Part shown: piece after piece, positions 52,896 to 61,238 of the stretch | How positions within the stretch are numbered: position 1 is the first letter of the stretch | How the letters are laid out: each line of letters begins with the position of its first letter | NCBI RefSeq assembly: GCF_029626175.1 | Contig: NZ_JARUBM010000002.1 | Span: forward strand, 310,001-374,000 | Reading direction: 5' to 3' | From: Micromonospora sp. WMMD1082 | GTDB taxonomy: Bacteria; Actinomycetota; Actinomycetes; Mycobacteriales; Micromonosporaceae | DNA length: 64,000 nucleotides | Program-made: the position numbers and the translations under genes | The notes under the pieces: model-generated | The model's input: the letters and a program-made list of their open reading frames with translations, nothing else | The model's database searches: none | What the model was told of the DNA's origin: nothing

Positions 52896-53855
52896 TCAGG
52901 GCAGGCGGGAGAACCACCGCATCGAGCCGAACGCCGCGCCCATCGCGAACACCAGCCCGAGCCCGATGAACCGGGCCGAGATGTCCTGCCGTACCTTGCG
53001 CCACCCCACCGAGCTGCCGATGTCGTCGTAGACGGCACGCAGCTCGGCGCTCGTGCCGGCCTCGTGGAAGCCGCCCCCGGTCTCCTCGGCGACGGCCCGC
53101 AACGTCTCCCCGTCCACCGGCACCTGGATCGGCCGCCCGCCACGGTCGACGAAGCCGCTCGGCGTGCCGAACGAGATGGTGTGCACCGGCACCTCCACGG
53201 CGACCGCGTCGGCGGCGGCCTCCATCGGATCCATGCCCGAGGTGTTCGCCCCGTCGGAGAGCACGATGATCCGGGCCGGCGGCGGCTGGGTGGCGGCCGC
53301 CTGGTCCAGCGCCTTCACCGCACCCAGCGAGGTGCTGATGGCCTCGCCGATCGCGGTGCCCTGCACACCGGTCACCCCCTCGGCGAGGCGTTCGATCCCG
53401 TCGTGCAGCGCCTCCCGGTCGGTGCTCGGTGGCACGAGCACCGCCGCGCTGCCGGCGAACGCCACCAGTCCCACGTTGAACTCACCGGGCAGGCCGTCGA
53501 CGAACCGCCGGGCGGCGCTCTTGGCCGCGCTGAGCCGGTCCGGCTCCACGTCACCGGCGAGCATCGAGGTGGAGACGTCCACCGCCACCATCACGGTGGC
53601 GCGTTCCCGGGGCACCCGCACCTCGGCGGTGGGGCGGGCGAAGCCGACGACGAGCAGGGCCAGCATGGCCAGGAAGAGCCCGGCCGGCAGGTGCCGGCGC
53701 CAGGTCGGGCGCCGGGGCGCCACCCGGTCGAGCAACCGCAGGTTGGTGAAGCGGACGGCGTACCGGCTGCGGCGCCGCTGCGCCACGAGGTACGCCACGG
53801 CCACGGCCGCCACGCCGAGCAGCAACCAGAGCCGGACGGGCGACTGCCAGATCAC
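52896..53855 (-). CDS. VWA-domain membrane protein (BatA-like)
   Basis: A 319-residue protein: two N-terminal transmembrane helices (about 8-24 and 54-74), a von Willebrand factor A domain (about 84-275) and a C-terminal helix (about 292-312). The MIDAS motif is intact: DVSTSM (DxSxS), the Thr in VTGVQGTAIGEAI and IVLSDGANTSG. GTG 53855 follows GGGGAGG and overlaps the DUF58 stop. With MoxR and DUF58 it probably forms a metal-dependent chaperone or assembly system at the membrane. Confidence 0.9.
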   Translation of the reverse strand: MIWQSPVRLWLLLGVAAVAVAYLVAQRRRSRYAVRFTNLRLLDRVAPRRPTWRRHLPAGLFLAMLALLVVGFARPTAEVRVPRERATVMVAVDVSTSMLAGDVEPDRLSAAKSAARRFVDGLPGEFNVGLVAFAGSAAVLVPPSTDREALHDGIERLAEGVTGVQGTAIGEAISTSLGAVKALDQAAATQPPPARIIVLSDGANTSGMDPMEAAADAVAVEVPVHTISFGTPSGFVDRGGRPIQVPVDGETLRAVAEETGGGFHEAGTSAELRAVYDDIGSSVGWRKVRQDISARFIGLGLVFAMGAAFGSMRWFSRLP

Positions 53856-54886
53856 GCCGCACCTCCCCGGCGCGGCCCGGCCGGGGCGGTGGCCAGCCGG
53901 CGCTGCGTGTGCACGTGCCGCACGATGTCGGCCGCCCAGTCCCGGTCGGTACGCAGCGCCAGGTGGGTCGCGCCGGCCCGGCGCAGCGCGTGCCGGACCT
54001 GGTCGCGTTGGGCGGCCGCCGCCGCCGCGTACCGCTCCCGCAGCCGGCGGTCGCCGGTCCACACCTCGCGGCGCTCGCCGGTCTCCGGATCGGCGAGCGT
54101 GATCAGTCCGACGTCCGGCAGTTCCAGCTCACGCGGGTCGGTGACCTCCACCGCGAGCACCTGGTGCCGCGCGGCCAGCCGGCGCAACGGGCGTTCCCAG
54201 CGGGCCGGGAGCCGGGCGTCGTCGGGCAGGCCGTCGAAAAAGTCGGAGACCACCACCACCAGGCCACGCCGGTGGGCCACCCGCTGCACCTCCGCCAGCG
54301 CGTCGGCCAGCTCGGCGGCCTGCGGGACGGCGGACGGGGCAGCCCGCGACGCGGCGTCCGTGTCGTGCCCACCCAGCCGGGGCGCGGCCAGCAACGCGCG
54401 CAGCAACCCGAGCAGATGGGTACGCCCACCACGGGCCGGCACCCGATGCAGCCCGTACGGCGTGAGGATCTGCGCACCGAGGCGGTTGCCCGGCCCGGCG
54501 GTGAGAAAGCCGATGGTGGCGACCGCGGCCACGGACAGCTCGCGCTTGTCCAACTCGGCGGTGCCGTACTCCATGCTGGGGCTCGCGTCGACCAGCAGCC
54601 AGGTGGTCAGCTCCCGGTCGGCGTCCACCTCCCGCACGTGCGGGACGGTGGTGCGGGCGGTGACCGACCAGTCCATCCGGCGCACCTCGTCCTCACCGGG
54701 GCGGTACTCCCGGCTGCCCGCCGCCTCGCTGCCCGGCCCGGGCAGCAGGCCGCGACGCTCGCCGTGCAAGAGGCCGTCGAGCCGCCGGGTCACGGTCAGT
54801 TCCAGCCGGCGCAGCCGCTGGTCGGGGGTGAGGTCGGTCAGGACCGGGTCCGCCGCCACGGGCGGCGGTGCGCTCTGGCGTCCCAT
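53852..54886 (-). CDS. DUF58 domain protein
   Basis: The 344-residue protein has the DUF58 core GSREYRPGEDEVRRMDWSVTART followed by a VWA-like fold with LLVDASPSMEYG (DxSxS) and VVVSDFFDG. It has no transmembrane helix. DUF58 proteins are constant partners of MoxR ATPases. Its start overlaps the moxR stop by one base (TGATG) and its end overlaps the VWA gene by 4 nt. Confidence 0.92.
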   Translation of the reverse strand: MGRQSAPPPVAADPVLTDLTPDQRLRRLELTVTRRLDGLLHGERRGLLPGPGSEAAGSREYRPGEDEVRRMDWSVTARTTVPHVREVDADRELTTWLLVDASPSMEYGTAELDKRELSVAAVATIGFLTAGPGNRLGAQILTPYGLHRVPARGGRTHLLGLLRALLAAPRLGGHDTDAASRAAPSAVPQAAELADALAEVQRVAHRRGLVVVVSDFFDGLPDDARLPARWERPLRRLAARHQVLAVEVTDPRELELPDVGLITLADPETGERREVWTGDRRLRERYAAAAAAQRDQVRHALRRAGATHLALRTDRDWAADIVRHVHTQRRLATAPAGPRRGGAA

Positions 54887-55935
54887 CAGGCGGCTGCCAG
54901 GTCGGTCGCGTACTCCGGTCGACCGGTCGCCAGGCGGGGCGGTGGAACCGCCTCGACCAGCCGGCGTACGACCCACTCGGCGCTCACCCCGTCGGCCACC
55001 GCGTCGAAGGAGAGCACCAGCCGGTGCGCCAACACGTCCACGGACAGCTCCCGGACGTCGTCGGGCAGGACGTACTCCCGGCCCCGGAGCAGGGCCTGCG
55101 CGCGGGCGGCGGCGACCAGGCCGAGGGTGGCGCGCGGGCTGGCGCCGTAGGCGAGCAGCCCGGCGATCTCCGGCAGCCCGAACCGGGCCGGGTCTCGGGT
55201 CGCGAGAATGAGCCGGACCACGTACTCGGCGATGGCGTGATGGACGAAGACCTGCCGGGCCCGGTGCTGGAACTCGCGCAACCGGTCCGGGTCGAGCACC
55301 CGGTGCGCCCGGGGACGCTCGGCGCTCATCCGGTAGAGGATGGCCAGCTCGTCGGCGCCGTCGGGATAGTCGACGACGATCTTCATGAGGAAGCGGTCCC
55401 GCTGCGCCTCGGGCAGCTGGTAAACCCCCTCGGACTCGATCGGATTCTGGGTGGCCAGCACGAGGAACGGCTCCGGCACCCGATAGCTGCGCCCGCCGAT
55501 CGACACCTGGCGCTCGGCCATGGCCTCCAGCAGCGCCGACTGCACCTTTGCCGGTGCCCGGTTGATCTCGTCCGCCAACACCAGGTTCGCCATGATCGGG
55601 CCGAGTTCGACGTCGAAGCTCTCCTTCGAGGCGCGGTAGATGCGGGTGCCGACGATGTCGGAGGGAACGAGGTCGGGGGTGAACTGGATGCGGGAGAAGG
55701 TCCCGCCGACCACCGTCGCGAGGGTCTGTGCGGCGAGGGTCTTGGCCACCCCCGGTACGCCCTCCAGCAGGCAGTGCCCGTCGGCGACCAGCGCGGTGAG
55801 CAACCGTTCGACGAGCCGATCCTGCCCGACGATCACGCGTTTGACCTCGAAGAGCGTCTGGTCCAGCTCGGCCGCGGTCGCGTCGGGATCGGCCGGGCTG
55901 GGCACGCTGGCCATGGTGTCCGAGATGTCCGTCAC
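54886..55935 (-). CDS. MoxR-family AAA+ ATPase
   Basis: The 349-residue ATPase has Walker A EGVPGVAKT, the PSDIVGTRIY loop, Walker B LVLADEINRAP, sensor 1 LVLATQNPIE and the arginine-bearing LPEAQRDRFL. MoxR ATPases act as chaperones that insert metals or mature extracytoplasmic enzymes with VWA partners. GTG 55935 was chosen for GGGAAG upstream and normal length; the longer reading adds unlikely Arg/Pro-rich sequence. It is the first gene of the operon. Confidence 0.93.
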   Translation of the reverse strand: MTDISDTMASVPSPADPDATAAELDQTLFEVKRVIVGQDRLVERLLTALVADGHCLLEGVPGVAKTLAAQTLATVVGGTFSRIQFTPDLVPSDIVGTRIYRASKESFDVELGPIMANLVLADEINRAPAKVQSALLEAMAERQVSIGGRSYRVPEPFLVLATQNPIESEGVYQLPEAQRDRFLMKIVVDYPDGADELAILYRMSAERPRAHRVLDPDRLREFQHRARQVFVHHAIAEYVVRLILATRDPARFGLPEIAGLLAYGASPRATLGLVAAARAQALLRGREYVLPDDVRELSVDVLAHRLVLSFDAVADGVSAEWVVRRLVEAVPPPRLATGRPEYATDLAAA

Positions 55936-56080
55936 GGTGCTTGCTTCCCGAGGCGAGCGCCGGACAAACGTCGGAATTTTCCGCCTTCGAGGCACCAGAC
56001 GGCGCAGGGGAGCCGTTATGCCCCTGGATCGCGGCACCGCACCCGGATCGCCCGGCACCGCACCCGGCCCCATGCACGGC

Positions 56081-56110
56081 GTCGGCCCCCGTCCCGGGAC
56101 GGGGGCCGAC
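56081..56110 (-). terminator. Perfect 30-bp palindrome after the secreted protein gene
   Basis: 15-bp arms 56081-56095 and 56096-56110 are fully complementary with no spacer. It lies 13 nt after the stop of the minus-strand gene ending at 56124, and so probably ends it before the moxR operon. Confidence 0.75.
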
Positions 56111-56123
56111 GCCGACGGACGGA

Positions 56124-56618
56124 TCAGCGGTGCACGAGAAGGTGGAAGGGCAGGTCGGCGGCGACGCCGGCGGAGTTGCGGGTCTGGATGAAGACCCCGT
56201 TCGGAGTGAGCAGCCGCGGCGCGACCGAGACCTCGCCGCCCGGCGGGATGCAGCACGAGTCCGGCCGGCCGATCGTCGCCACGTAGACGGCGGTGGTGAC
56301 GTTGCTGCCGAACTGCACCTCGTACTGCCCGACGCCGTACTTGATGACGACGCCGTCGCCACGGGCCTTGGTGCCGTTGGCGTTGACCACCGTGGCGTAG
56401 AAGCCGGTGGCCGCGGCGATGGAGGTCTCCCCCTTGGCGAGCGCCGCCCGCGCGCTGTTCAGTGAGGCTGTGGTGACCGCCGGCTGCTGCGCGGTGCGGG
56501 CGGTGGGCTGGGCCGCCTCGACCGTGGTCTTCGCGGCGGCGATCCCGCCGCCAGCCAGCGCCAGGGCCAGGGCCGCGATCGTCACCGCGGCCGCCTTACG
56601 TCGGAAAAATCTGGTCAT
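56124..56618 (-). CDS. Secreted protein, unknown function
   Basis: A 164-residue protein with a clear signal peptide (MTRFFRRKAAAVTIAALALALAG..., cleavage near AAA-KTT). An Ala/Thr-rich segment leads to a beta-rich domain (about 85-164) carrying one CC pair (DSCCIPPG). ATG 56618 follows GGGAGA. No family recognised; the fold could be an immunoglobulin- or jelly-roll-like sandwich. Confidence 0.75.
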   Translation of the reverse strand: MTRFFRRKAAAVTIAALALALAGGGIAAAKTTVEAAQPTARTAQQPAVTTASLNSARAALAKGETSIAAATGFYATVVNANGTKARGDGVVIKYGVGQYEVQFGSNVTTAVYVATIGRPDSCCIPPGGEVSVAPRLLTPNGVFIQTRNSAGVAADLPFHLLVHR

Positions 56619-56996
56619 GACAGGTCTCCCTTGGTGACCGGGGATACGGCCGACCCGCGGCACGCGGGACGGATAGTGCCTTTTCCGGGCCGGGCGACAT
56701 TGCGCACGAACCGTTGGCGCGCCCCATTTAGGATCGCGCCCACAGTCGACTACCTAGGCGACCTACAAGCGTCATGAGCTGGCGTTATGCCCTCGGAAGC
56801 AGCCGCCCGACCAGCTGGAACGTAGCATCGTAAAATGCCGCCGGTCAACAGCGGATCGCGGTTTATGGGTCGTCGGATCAACGCCACAGGAATGGTGAGA
56901 AGTGAACTCGTAAACCATTCACGAAAGGCATTCGACAATTCGGCGGGGCACGCCGACGTCACCGGCGGGCGGCTGGGAGCGGCTAGCCTGCCTGTC
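56619..56996. other. Divergent intergenic region
   Basis: About 380 bases with no supported gene. It serves the leftward secreted protein and the rightward EEP gene. A TAGCCT box (56984-56989) ends 7 nt before GTG 56997. The centre (56830-56940) is more A/T-rich than its surroundings. Confidence 0.6.
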
Positions 56997-57989
56997 GTGG
57001 AGATCATCGTCGGCCGCCGGTCCCTGGCGCTGCCGGGGCGCACCGTGCTCTGCTGGCTGGCCGTCACACCGGGTGCCGCCTGGGCGCTGGCCCGGCTGGT
57101 GGGCCTGGACCGGGGGCCCCTGGTGCAGGCGCTGGCGTTCACGCCGTACGCGATGCTGGGGAGCCTGGCCCCGCTGGTGCTCGCGCTCGCCCTGCGGTGC
57201 CGCTGGCCGGCGGTCGTCGCGGCGCTGGCCACGGTGGTCCTGCTCGCGCTGGTGGCTCCCCGCGCCCTGCCGACACCGCAACCGTCGACCGCCGGGCCGG
57301 TGCTGCGGATACTCACCGCCAACCTCCTCGCCGGCGCCGCCGACCCGCGGACGGTGGTCGAGCTGGCCCGCGCCGAACGGGTCGACGTGCTCGTCGTGCA
57401 GGAGTTCACCCCCGGCGCCGAGGCCGCGCTGGACCGTCTCGGTCTCGACCAGCTGCTGCCGTACCGGCAGCTCAACCCGGTCGTCGGCACCCCCGGCTCC
57501 GGGCTGTACGCCCGCCACCCGATCAGCGGCGGCGGCATCCGCCAGCTGCGCGGCGGGTGGGGCTTCACGCAGGCGTACGCGACCGTGGCGGTGCCCGGCG
57601 CGCCCCCGGTGCGCGTCGAGTCGGCACACCCGGCCGCCCCGTACGCGGTGGACCAGGTGGGCTCGTGGCGCGCCGACCTGGCGGCCCAGCCGGCGGCCAC
57701 TCCGGACGGGCCACTGAGCATCCTCGCCGGGGACTTCAACGCCACCCTCGACCACGGCCCGCTGCGCGCCCTGCTCGCCACCGGCTACGCCGACGCCGCC
57801 GCCTCGGTCGGCGCCGGGCTCACCGGCACCTGGGGACCGTACGACGGTGATCCGATCCCGCCCGTGGTGATCGACCACGTGCTGGTCGACCGGCGCATCG
57901 CCGTACGCGCCGTGTCGGTGCACCCGCTGCCCGGCAGCGACCACCGCATGGTCCTGGCCGAGCTGCGGCTGCCGGGTGCGGACGGATGA
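56997..57989 (+). CDS. Membrane-anchored endonuclease/exonuclease/phosphatase protein
   Basis: A 330-residue protein with three N-terminal transmembrane helices (about 16-95) and an EEP domain (about 105-330): ILTANLLAGA, VVQEFTPG with the catalytic Glu, LAGDFNATLDHGPL, VIDHVLVDRR and SDHRMVLAEL. It lacks an SxH motif (reads SAHPAAP, where the His is kept). GTG 56997 was chosen because a TAGCCT box lies 7 nt upstream and the preceding residues look non-coding. It is an analogue of the 38615-40639 protein. Confidence 0.83.
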   Translation: MEIIVGRRSLALPGRTVLCWLAVTPGAAWALARLVGLDRGPLVQALAFTPYAMLGSLAPLVLALALRCRWPAVVAALATVVLLALVAPRALPTPQPSTAGPVLRILTANLLAGAADPRTVVELARAERVDVLVVQEFTPGAEAALDRLGLDQLLPYRQLNPVVGTPGSGLYARHPISGGGIRQLRGGWGFTQAYATVAVPGAPPVRVESAHPAAPYAVDQVGSWRADLAAQPAATPDGPLSILAGDFNATLDHGPLRALLATGYADAAASVGAGLTGTWGPYDGDPIPPVVIDHVLVDRRIAVRAVSVHPLPGSDHRMVLAELRLPGADG

Positions 57990-58004
57990 GCGGGGTTGCC
58001 CGCG

Positions 58005-59588
58005 CTACACGCGGGCTCGGTCGAGGCCGTAGGTGAGCGCGTCGACCAGGGCGTGCCAGCTCGCCTCGACCACGTTCGGGTGCACGCCGACGGTGGTCCA
58101 GCCGCCGCCCCGGCCATCGGCCGTCTCGACCAGCACCCGGGTCACCGCGCCGGTGCCGTGGCTGCCCTCCAGGATGCGCACCTTGTAGTCGGCCAGCTCG
58201 AAGTCCCGCAACTGCGGGTAGTGTCGGCCGAGGCCGACCCGCAGCGCCTCGTCCAGCGCGTTGACCGGCCCGTTGCCCTCCGCCGTCGCGATCACCCGTT
58301 CGCCGCGTACCCGGATCTTCACGGTGGCCTCGGAGACCACCGCGCCATCCTCACGGTGCTCGACCAGCACCCGGTACGACTCCAGCGCGAACGGCCGCAC
58401 CGGTGCGGCGTCCGGCAACTCGGAGCGGACCAGCAGCTCGAACGAGGCGTCCGCCGCCTCGAACGACCAGCCGCCGGCCTCCAACTCCTTGACCCGGTTG
58501 GTGACCCGGGACAGCGTCTCCGGATGGCCGGCCAGGTCCAGTCCCAGCTCGCGGCTCTTCAGCTCGATGCTGGCCCGGCCGGCCATCTCGGTGACCAGGA
58601 TCCGCATGTCGTTGCCCACCACCTCCGGTTCGACGTGGTTGTAGAGCAGCGGATCCACCTTGATCGCGCTCGCGTGCAGCCCCGCCTTGTGGGCGAAGGC
58701 GGCGGCCCCGGCGTACGCCTGGTGGGTGTCGGGGGCGATGTTGGCGATCTCGGCGATGGCGTGGGAGACCCGCACCATCTGCTCCAGGCAGCCCTCCGGT
58801 AGGACCGGCAGCCCGAGCTTGAGCTGAAGGTTCGCGACGACCGCGAAGAGGTCGGCGTTGCCGGGCCGCTCGCCGTACCCGTTGGCGGTGCCCTGCACGT
58901 GCCGGACCCCGGCCTCGACGGCGGCGATGGTGTTGGCGACCGCGCAGGCGGTGTCGTTCTGGGCGTGCATCCCGAGCACCTCGGGAGCGACGCCGATCCG
59001 GTCGGTGAGATCGACGATGGCCGCGGTCACCTGGGACGGCAGCATCCCGCCGTTGGTGTCGCAGAGCACGAACCGCTCGGCACCCGCCGCCAGCGCGGTC
59101 TCCACCACCGAGGCGGTGTACCCGGAGTCGTGGCGGTAGCCGTCGTAGAAGTGCTCGCCGTCAACGAAGACGCGGCGCCCCTCGGCGACCAGATGGGTCA
59201 CCGTGTCGTGGATCATCGCCAGGTTCTCCTTCGCCGTGGTGCGCAGCGCCCGCTCCACGTGCCGCAGGTCGGCCTTGGCGACCAGGGCGATCGCCGGGGT
59301 CTGCGCGTCGAGCAGGCCACGCACCTGCGGGTCGTCGGCGGCGACCGCACCGGCCCGGCGGGTCGCGCCGAAGGCGACCAGCACCGCGTGCCGAAGGTCG
59401 AGTTCGGTACGCGCCCGGCGGAAGAACTCGGTGTCCTTCGGCACCGCGCCCGGCCACCCGCCCTCGATGAACCCGACACCGAACTCGTCGAGCAGCCGGG
59501 CCACCGCGAGCTTGTCGACCACCGAGTAGCTGAGCCCTTCGCGCTGGGCACCATCGCGCAGGGTGGTGTCGTAGACCTGGAACGTCAT
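58005..59588 (-). CDS. cimA: Citramalate synthase
   Basis: CimA condenses pyruvate and acetyl-CoA to (R)-citramalate, the threonine-independent entry to isoleucine. The 527-residue protein has the HMGL domain DTTLRDGAQREGLSYS, FIEGGWPGAVPKDTEFF, HAQNDTACAVAN and GTANGYGERPGNADL, and a C-terminal LeuA-type allosteric domain (about 400-527). The FIEGGWPG signature separates this CimA group from LeuA. ATG 59588 follows AAGGG. An Ile-codon leader and attenuator precede it. Confidence 0.95.
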   Translation of the reverse strand: MTFQVYDTTLRDGAQREGLSYSVVDKLAVARLLDEFGVGFIEGGWPGAVPKDTEFFRRARTELDLRHAVLVAFGATRRAGAVAADDPQVRGLLDAQTPAIALVAKADLRHVERALRTTAKENLAMIHDTVTHLVAEGRRVFVDGEHFYDGYRHDSGYTASVVETALAAGAERFVLCDTNGGMLPSQVTAAIVDLTDRIGVAPEVLGMHAQNDTACAVANTIAAVEAGVRHVQGTANGYGERPGNADLFAVVANLQLKLGLPVLPEGCLEQMVRVSHAIAEIANIAPDTHQAYAGAAAFAHKAGLHASAIKVDPLLYNHVEPEVVGNDMRILVTEMAGRASIELKSRELGLDLAGHPETLSRVTNRVKELEAGGWSFEAADASFELLVRSELPDAAPVRPFALESYRVLVEHREDGAVVSEATVKIRVRGERVIATAEGNGPVNALDEALRVGLGRHYPQLRDFELADYKVRILEGSHGTGAVTRVLVETADGRGGGWTTVGVHPNVVEASWHALVDALTYGLDRARV

Positions 59589-59622
59589 GGGGGATCCCTT
59601 CGTCCGGCACTGACCGCGCAAC

Positions 59623-59651
59623 AAAAAGACCCCCCGCGGATGCGGGAGGTC
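59623..59651 (-). terminator. Attenuator terminator before cimA
   Basis: Arms 59651-59642 and 59637-59628 form a 10-bp stem with one G-U pair and a 4-nt loop. Five Ts follow (59627-59623), one of the few classical U-tracts in this window. It lies 31 nt after the leader-peptide stop and 34 nt before the cimA ATG, where a ribosome-controlled attenuator is expected. Confidence 0.88.
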
Positions 59652-59682
59652 TGCGCGCTCGGCGAGTGGGGCGGCCGGCGCG

Positions 59683-59715
59683 CTAGTTGCCAATAATGCG
59701 GGCGGTGCGTGTCAC
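59683..59715 (-). CDS. cimA leader peptide with tandem Ile codons
   Basis: GTG 59715 opens a 10-codon frame reading VTRTARIIGN, then TAG. The two Ile codons are ATT ATT, very rare in this G+C-rich genome, so translation should pause when charged tRNA-Ile is scarce. No ribosome site is seen, but a CAGACT box ends 7 nt upstream, so a leaderless start is plausible. Confidence 0.82.
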   Translation of the reverse strand: MTRTARIIGN

Positions 59716-59928
59716 GGTGGGTAGTCTGCCACTCTCGACGGGTTTTGGGAGGCAGAATCCACATGCCGGGACGCCGGGCGGTGTCGGCCCCGCAGCTGCC
59801 CGCCGGGCCGGATGTGGTTGGCGGGTTCCGTGGGGCGGGTGTAGAGCGCCGCGCAGAGGGTAGGAGTTTTCGGGACAACGGAACACGTTCCTCCGAGACG
59901 ACTGCACAGTCGAGGCAGGAGAGGTCCC

Positions 59929-60390
59929 ATGGACAGGCTCGACCGAGACACCAGCACGTCCGCCACGCCGGACCCGGCGCTGCGCGCCGTCGACCAGAGC
60001 GTCGTCGCCGGCGGCACCCCCGCGGGCGCCTTCGACCCCTGGAGCTACCGGGACGACGCCGGGGTGGCCGGCGCCAACCTGGTCGGTTACAAGGTCGAGG
60101 CCACGGACGGCTCGATCGGCAAGATCGACAGTGACAGCGCCGAGGTCAACGCCAGCTACCTGGTGGTCGACACCGGGCCGTGGATCTTCGGCAAGAAGGT
60201 CATGCTCCCGGCCGGGACGGTCAATCACGTCGACCACGAGGAGCAGAAGGTCTACGTCGACCGCAACAAGGACCAGATCAAGGCGGCGCCGGAGTACAAC
60301 GAGACGGCCACCGACCCGACGTACCGGGAGAAGCTCGGCGGCTACTACAACGACACGTACGGTCCCATCCCGCCGGGCGGCCTGCGGTAG
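59929..60390 (+). CDS. PRC-barrel domain protein
   Basis: A 153-residue acidic soluble protein. The PRC-barrel (about 45-125) reads LVGYKVEATDGSIGKID ... YLVVDTGPWIFGKKVMLPAGTVNHVD. Actinomycete proteins of this kind are often stress-linked, but no biochemical role is known. ATG 59929 follows AGGAGAGG. A 12-bp hairpin (60418-60447) ends the transcript. Confidence 0.87.
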   Translation: MDRLDRDTSTSATPDPALRAVDQSVVAGGTPAGAFDPWSYRDDAGVAGANLVGYKVEATDGSIGKIDSDSAEVNASYLVVDTGPWIFGKKVMLPAGTVNHVDHEEQKVYVDRNKDQIKAAPEYNETATDPTYREKLGGYYNDTYGPIPPGGLR

Positions 60391-60417
60391 GACGATCCGG
60401 GCGGGCGGAGACGCCTG

Positions 60418-60447
60418 ACGGCCGGTGGGCAGCGTCCCACCGGCCGT
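60418..60447 (+). terminator. Hairpin terminator after the PRC-barrel gene
   Basis: Perfect 12-bp arms 60418-60429 and 60436-60447 with a CAGCGT loop, 27 nt after the stop. Confidence 0.8.
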
Positions 60448-60461
60448 CTACCGTGTCAGGG

Positions 60462-61202
60462 GTGGACTCCATCGAGGTCAACCGCAGGATTCCGTTCACC
60501 ACCGCCTTCAACTTCCGGGACGTGGGCGGCTACCGCAACCGCGACGGCCGCACGGTCCGGACCCGCCGGTTCTACCGCTCCGACTCCCTGCACCGCATCG
60601 GCGACGGCGACCGGGACGCCTTCGCGGCGCTCGGCGTGCGGACCGTCATCGACCTGCGTCGCCCGTACGAGGTCGAGCGCGACGGCCGGGTGCCCGACTT
60701 CGACGGGCTCACCTACCGGCACATCCACCCCGATCACGCGGAGTGGGGCGAGAAGTCGTACCAGCCCGGCGCCGACCTGGCCCGCTACCTCGCCGACCGG
60801 TACGCCGACCTCGCCCGCACCGGCACCGCCGGGCTGGCCGAGGCGATCGGCCTGATCGCCGAGGGTGCCAACGCGCCGGTGGTGGTGCACTGCGTGGCGG
60901 GTAAGGACCGCACCGGCATCGTCTGCGGGCTGACCCTCGCCGTCCTCGGCGTGGACGATGCCGAGATCGCGGCCGACTACGCGCTGAGCACCGAGGCCTC
61001 GCAGCGCTTCACCGCCTGGGCCGCCGCCACGTTCCCGGGTGTCGCCGAGTTGCCGGCGCCGTTCCTGTCCTCGCCGGCCGAGGCGATGCTGCTGTTCCTC
61101 GCCGAGATCCGCGAGGGTCACGGCTCGGTCGACGACTACCTGCGCCACGCCGGGGTCACCGACGACCAACTCGCCGCCCTGCGCGTGCATCTACTCCGGT
61201 GA
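60462..61202 (+). CDS. Protein tyrosine/serine phosphatase (PtpB-like)
   Basis: A 246-residue phosphatase. FNFRDVGGYRNRDGR near the N-terminus and the P-loop HCVAGKDRTG (C-x5-R; Cys and Arg present) match the bacterial atypical dual-specificity group that includes mycobacterial PtpB, which can also dephosphorylate phosphoinositides. GTG 60462 is the start; a TACCGT box ends 7 nt upstream, so a leaderless mRNA is likely. It stands alone. Confidence 0.9.
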   Translation: MDSIEVNRRIPFTTAFNFRDVGGYRNRDGRTVRTRRFYRSDSLHRIGDGDRDAFAALGVRTVIDLRRPYEVERDGRVPDFDGLTYRHIHPDHAEWGEKSYQPGADLARYLADRYADLARTGTAGLAEAIGLIAEGANAPVVVHCVAGKDRTGIVCGLTLAVLGVDDAEIAADYALSTEASQRFTAWAAATFPGVAELPAPFLSSPAEAMLLFLAEIREGHGSVDDYLRHAGVTDDQLAALRVHLLR

Positions 61203-61238
61203 CCTCCCGGCTGGTGCCACCCCTGGTCGGTCGCCGAC

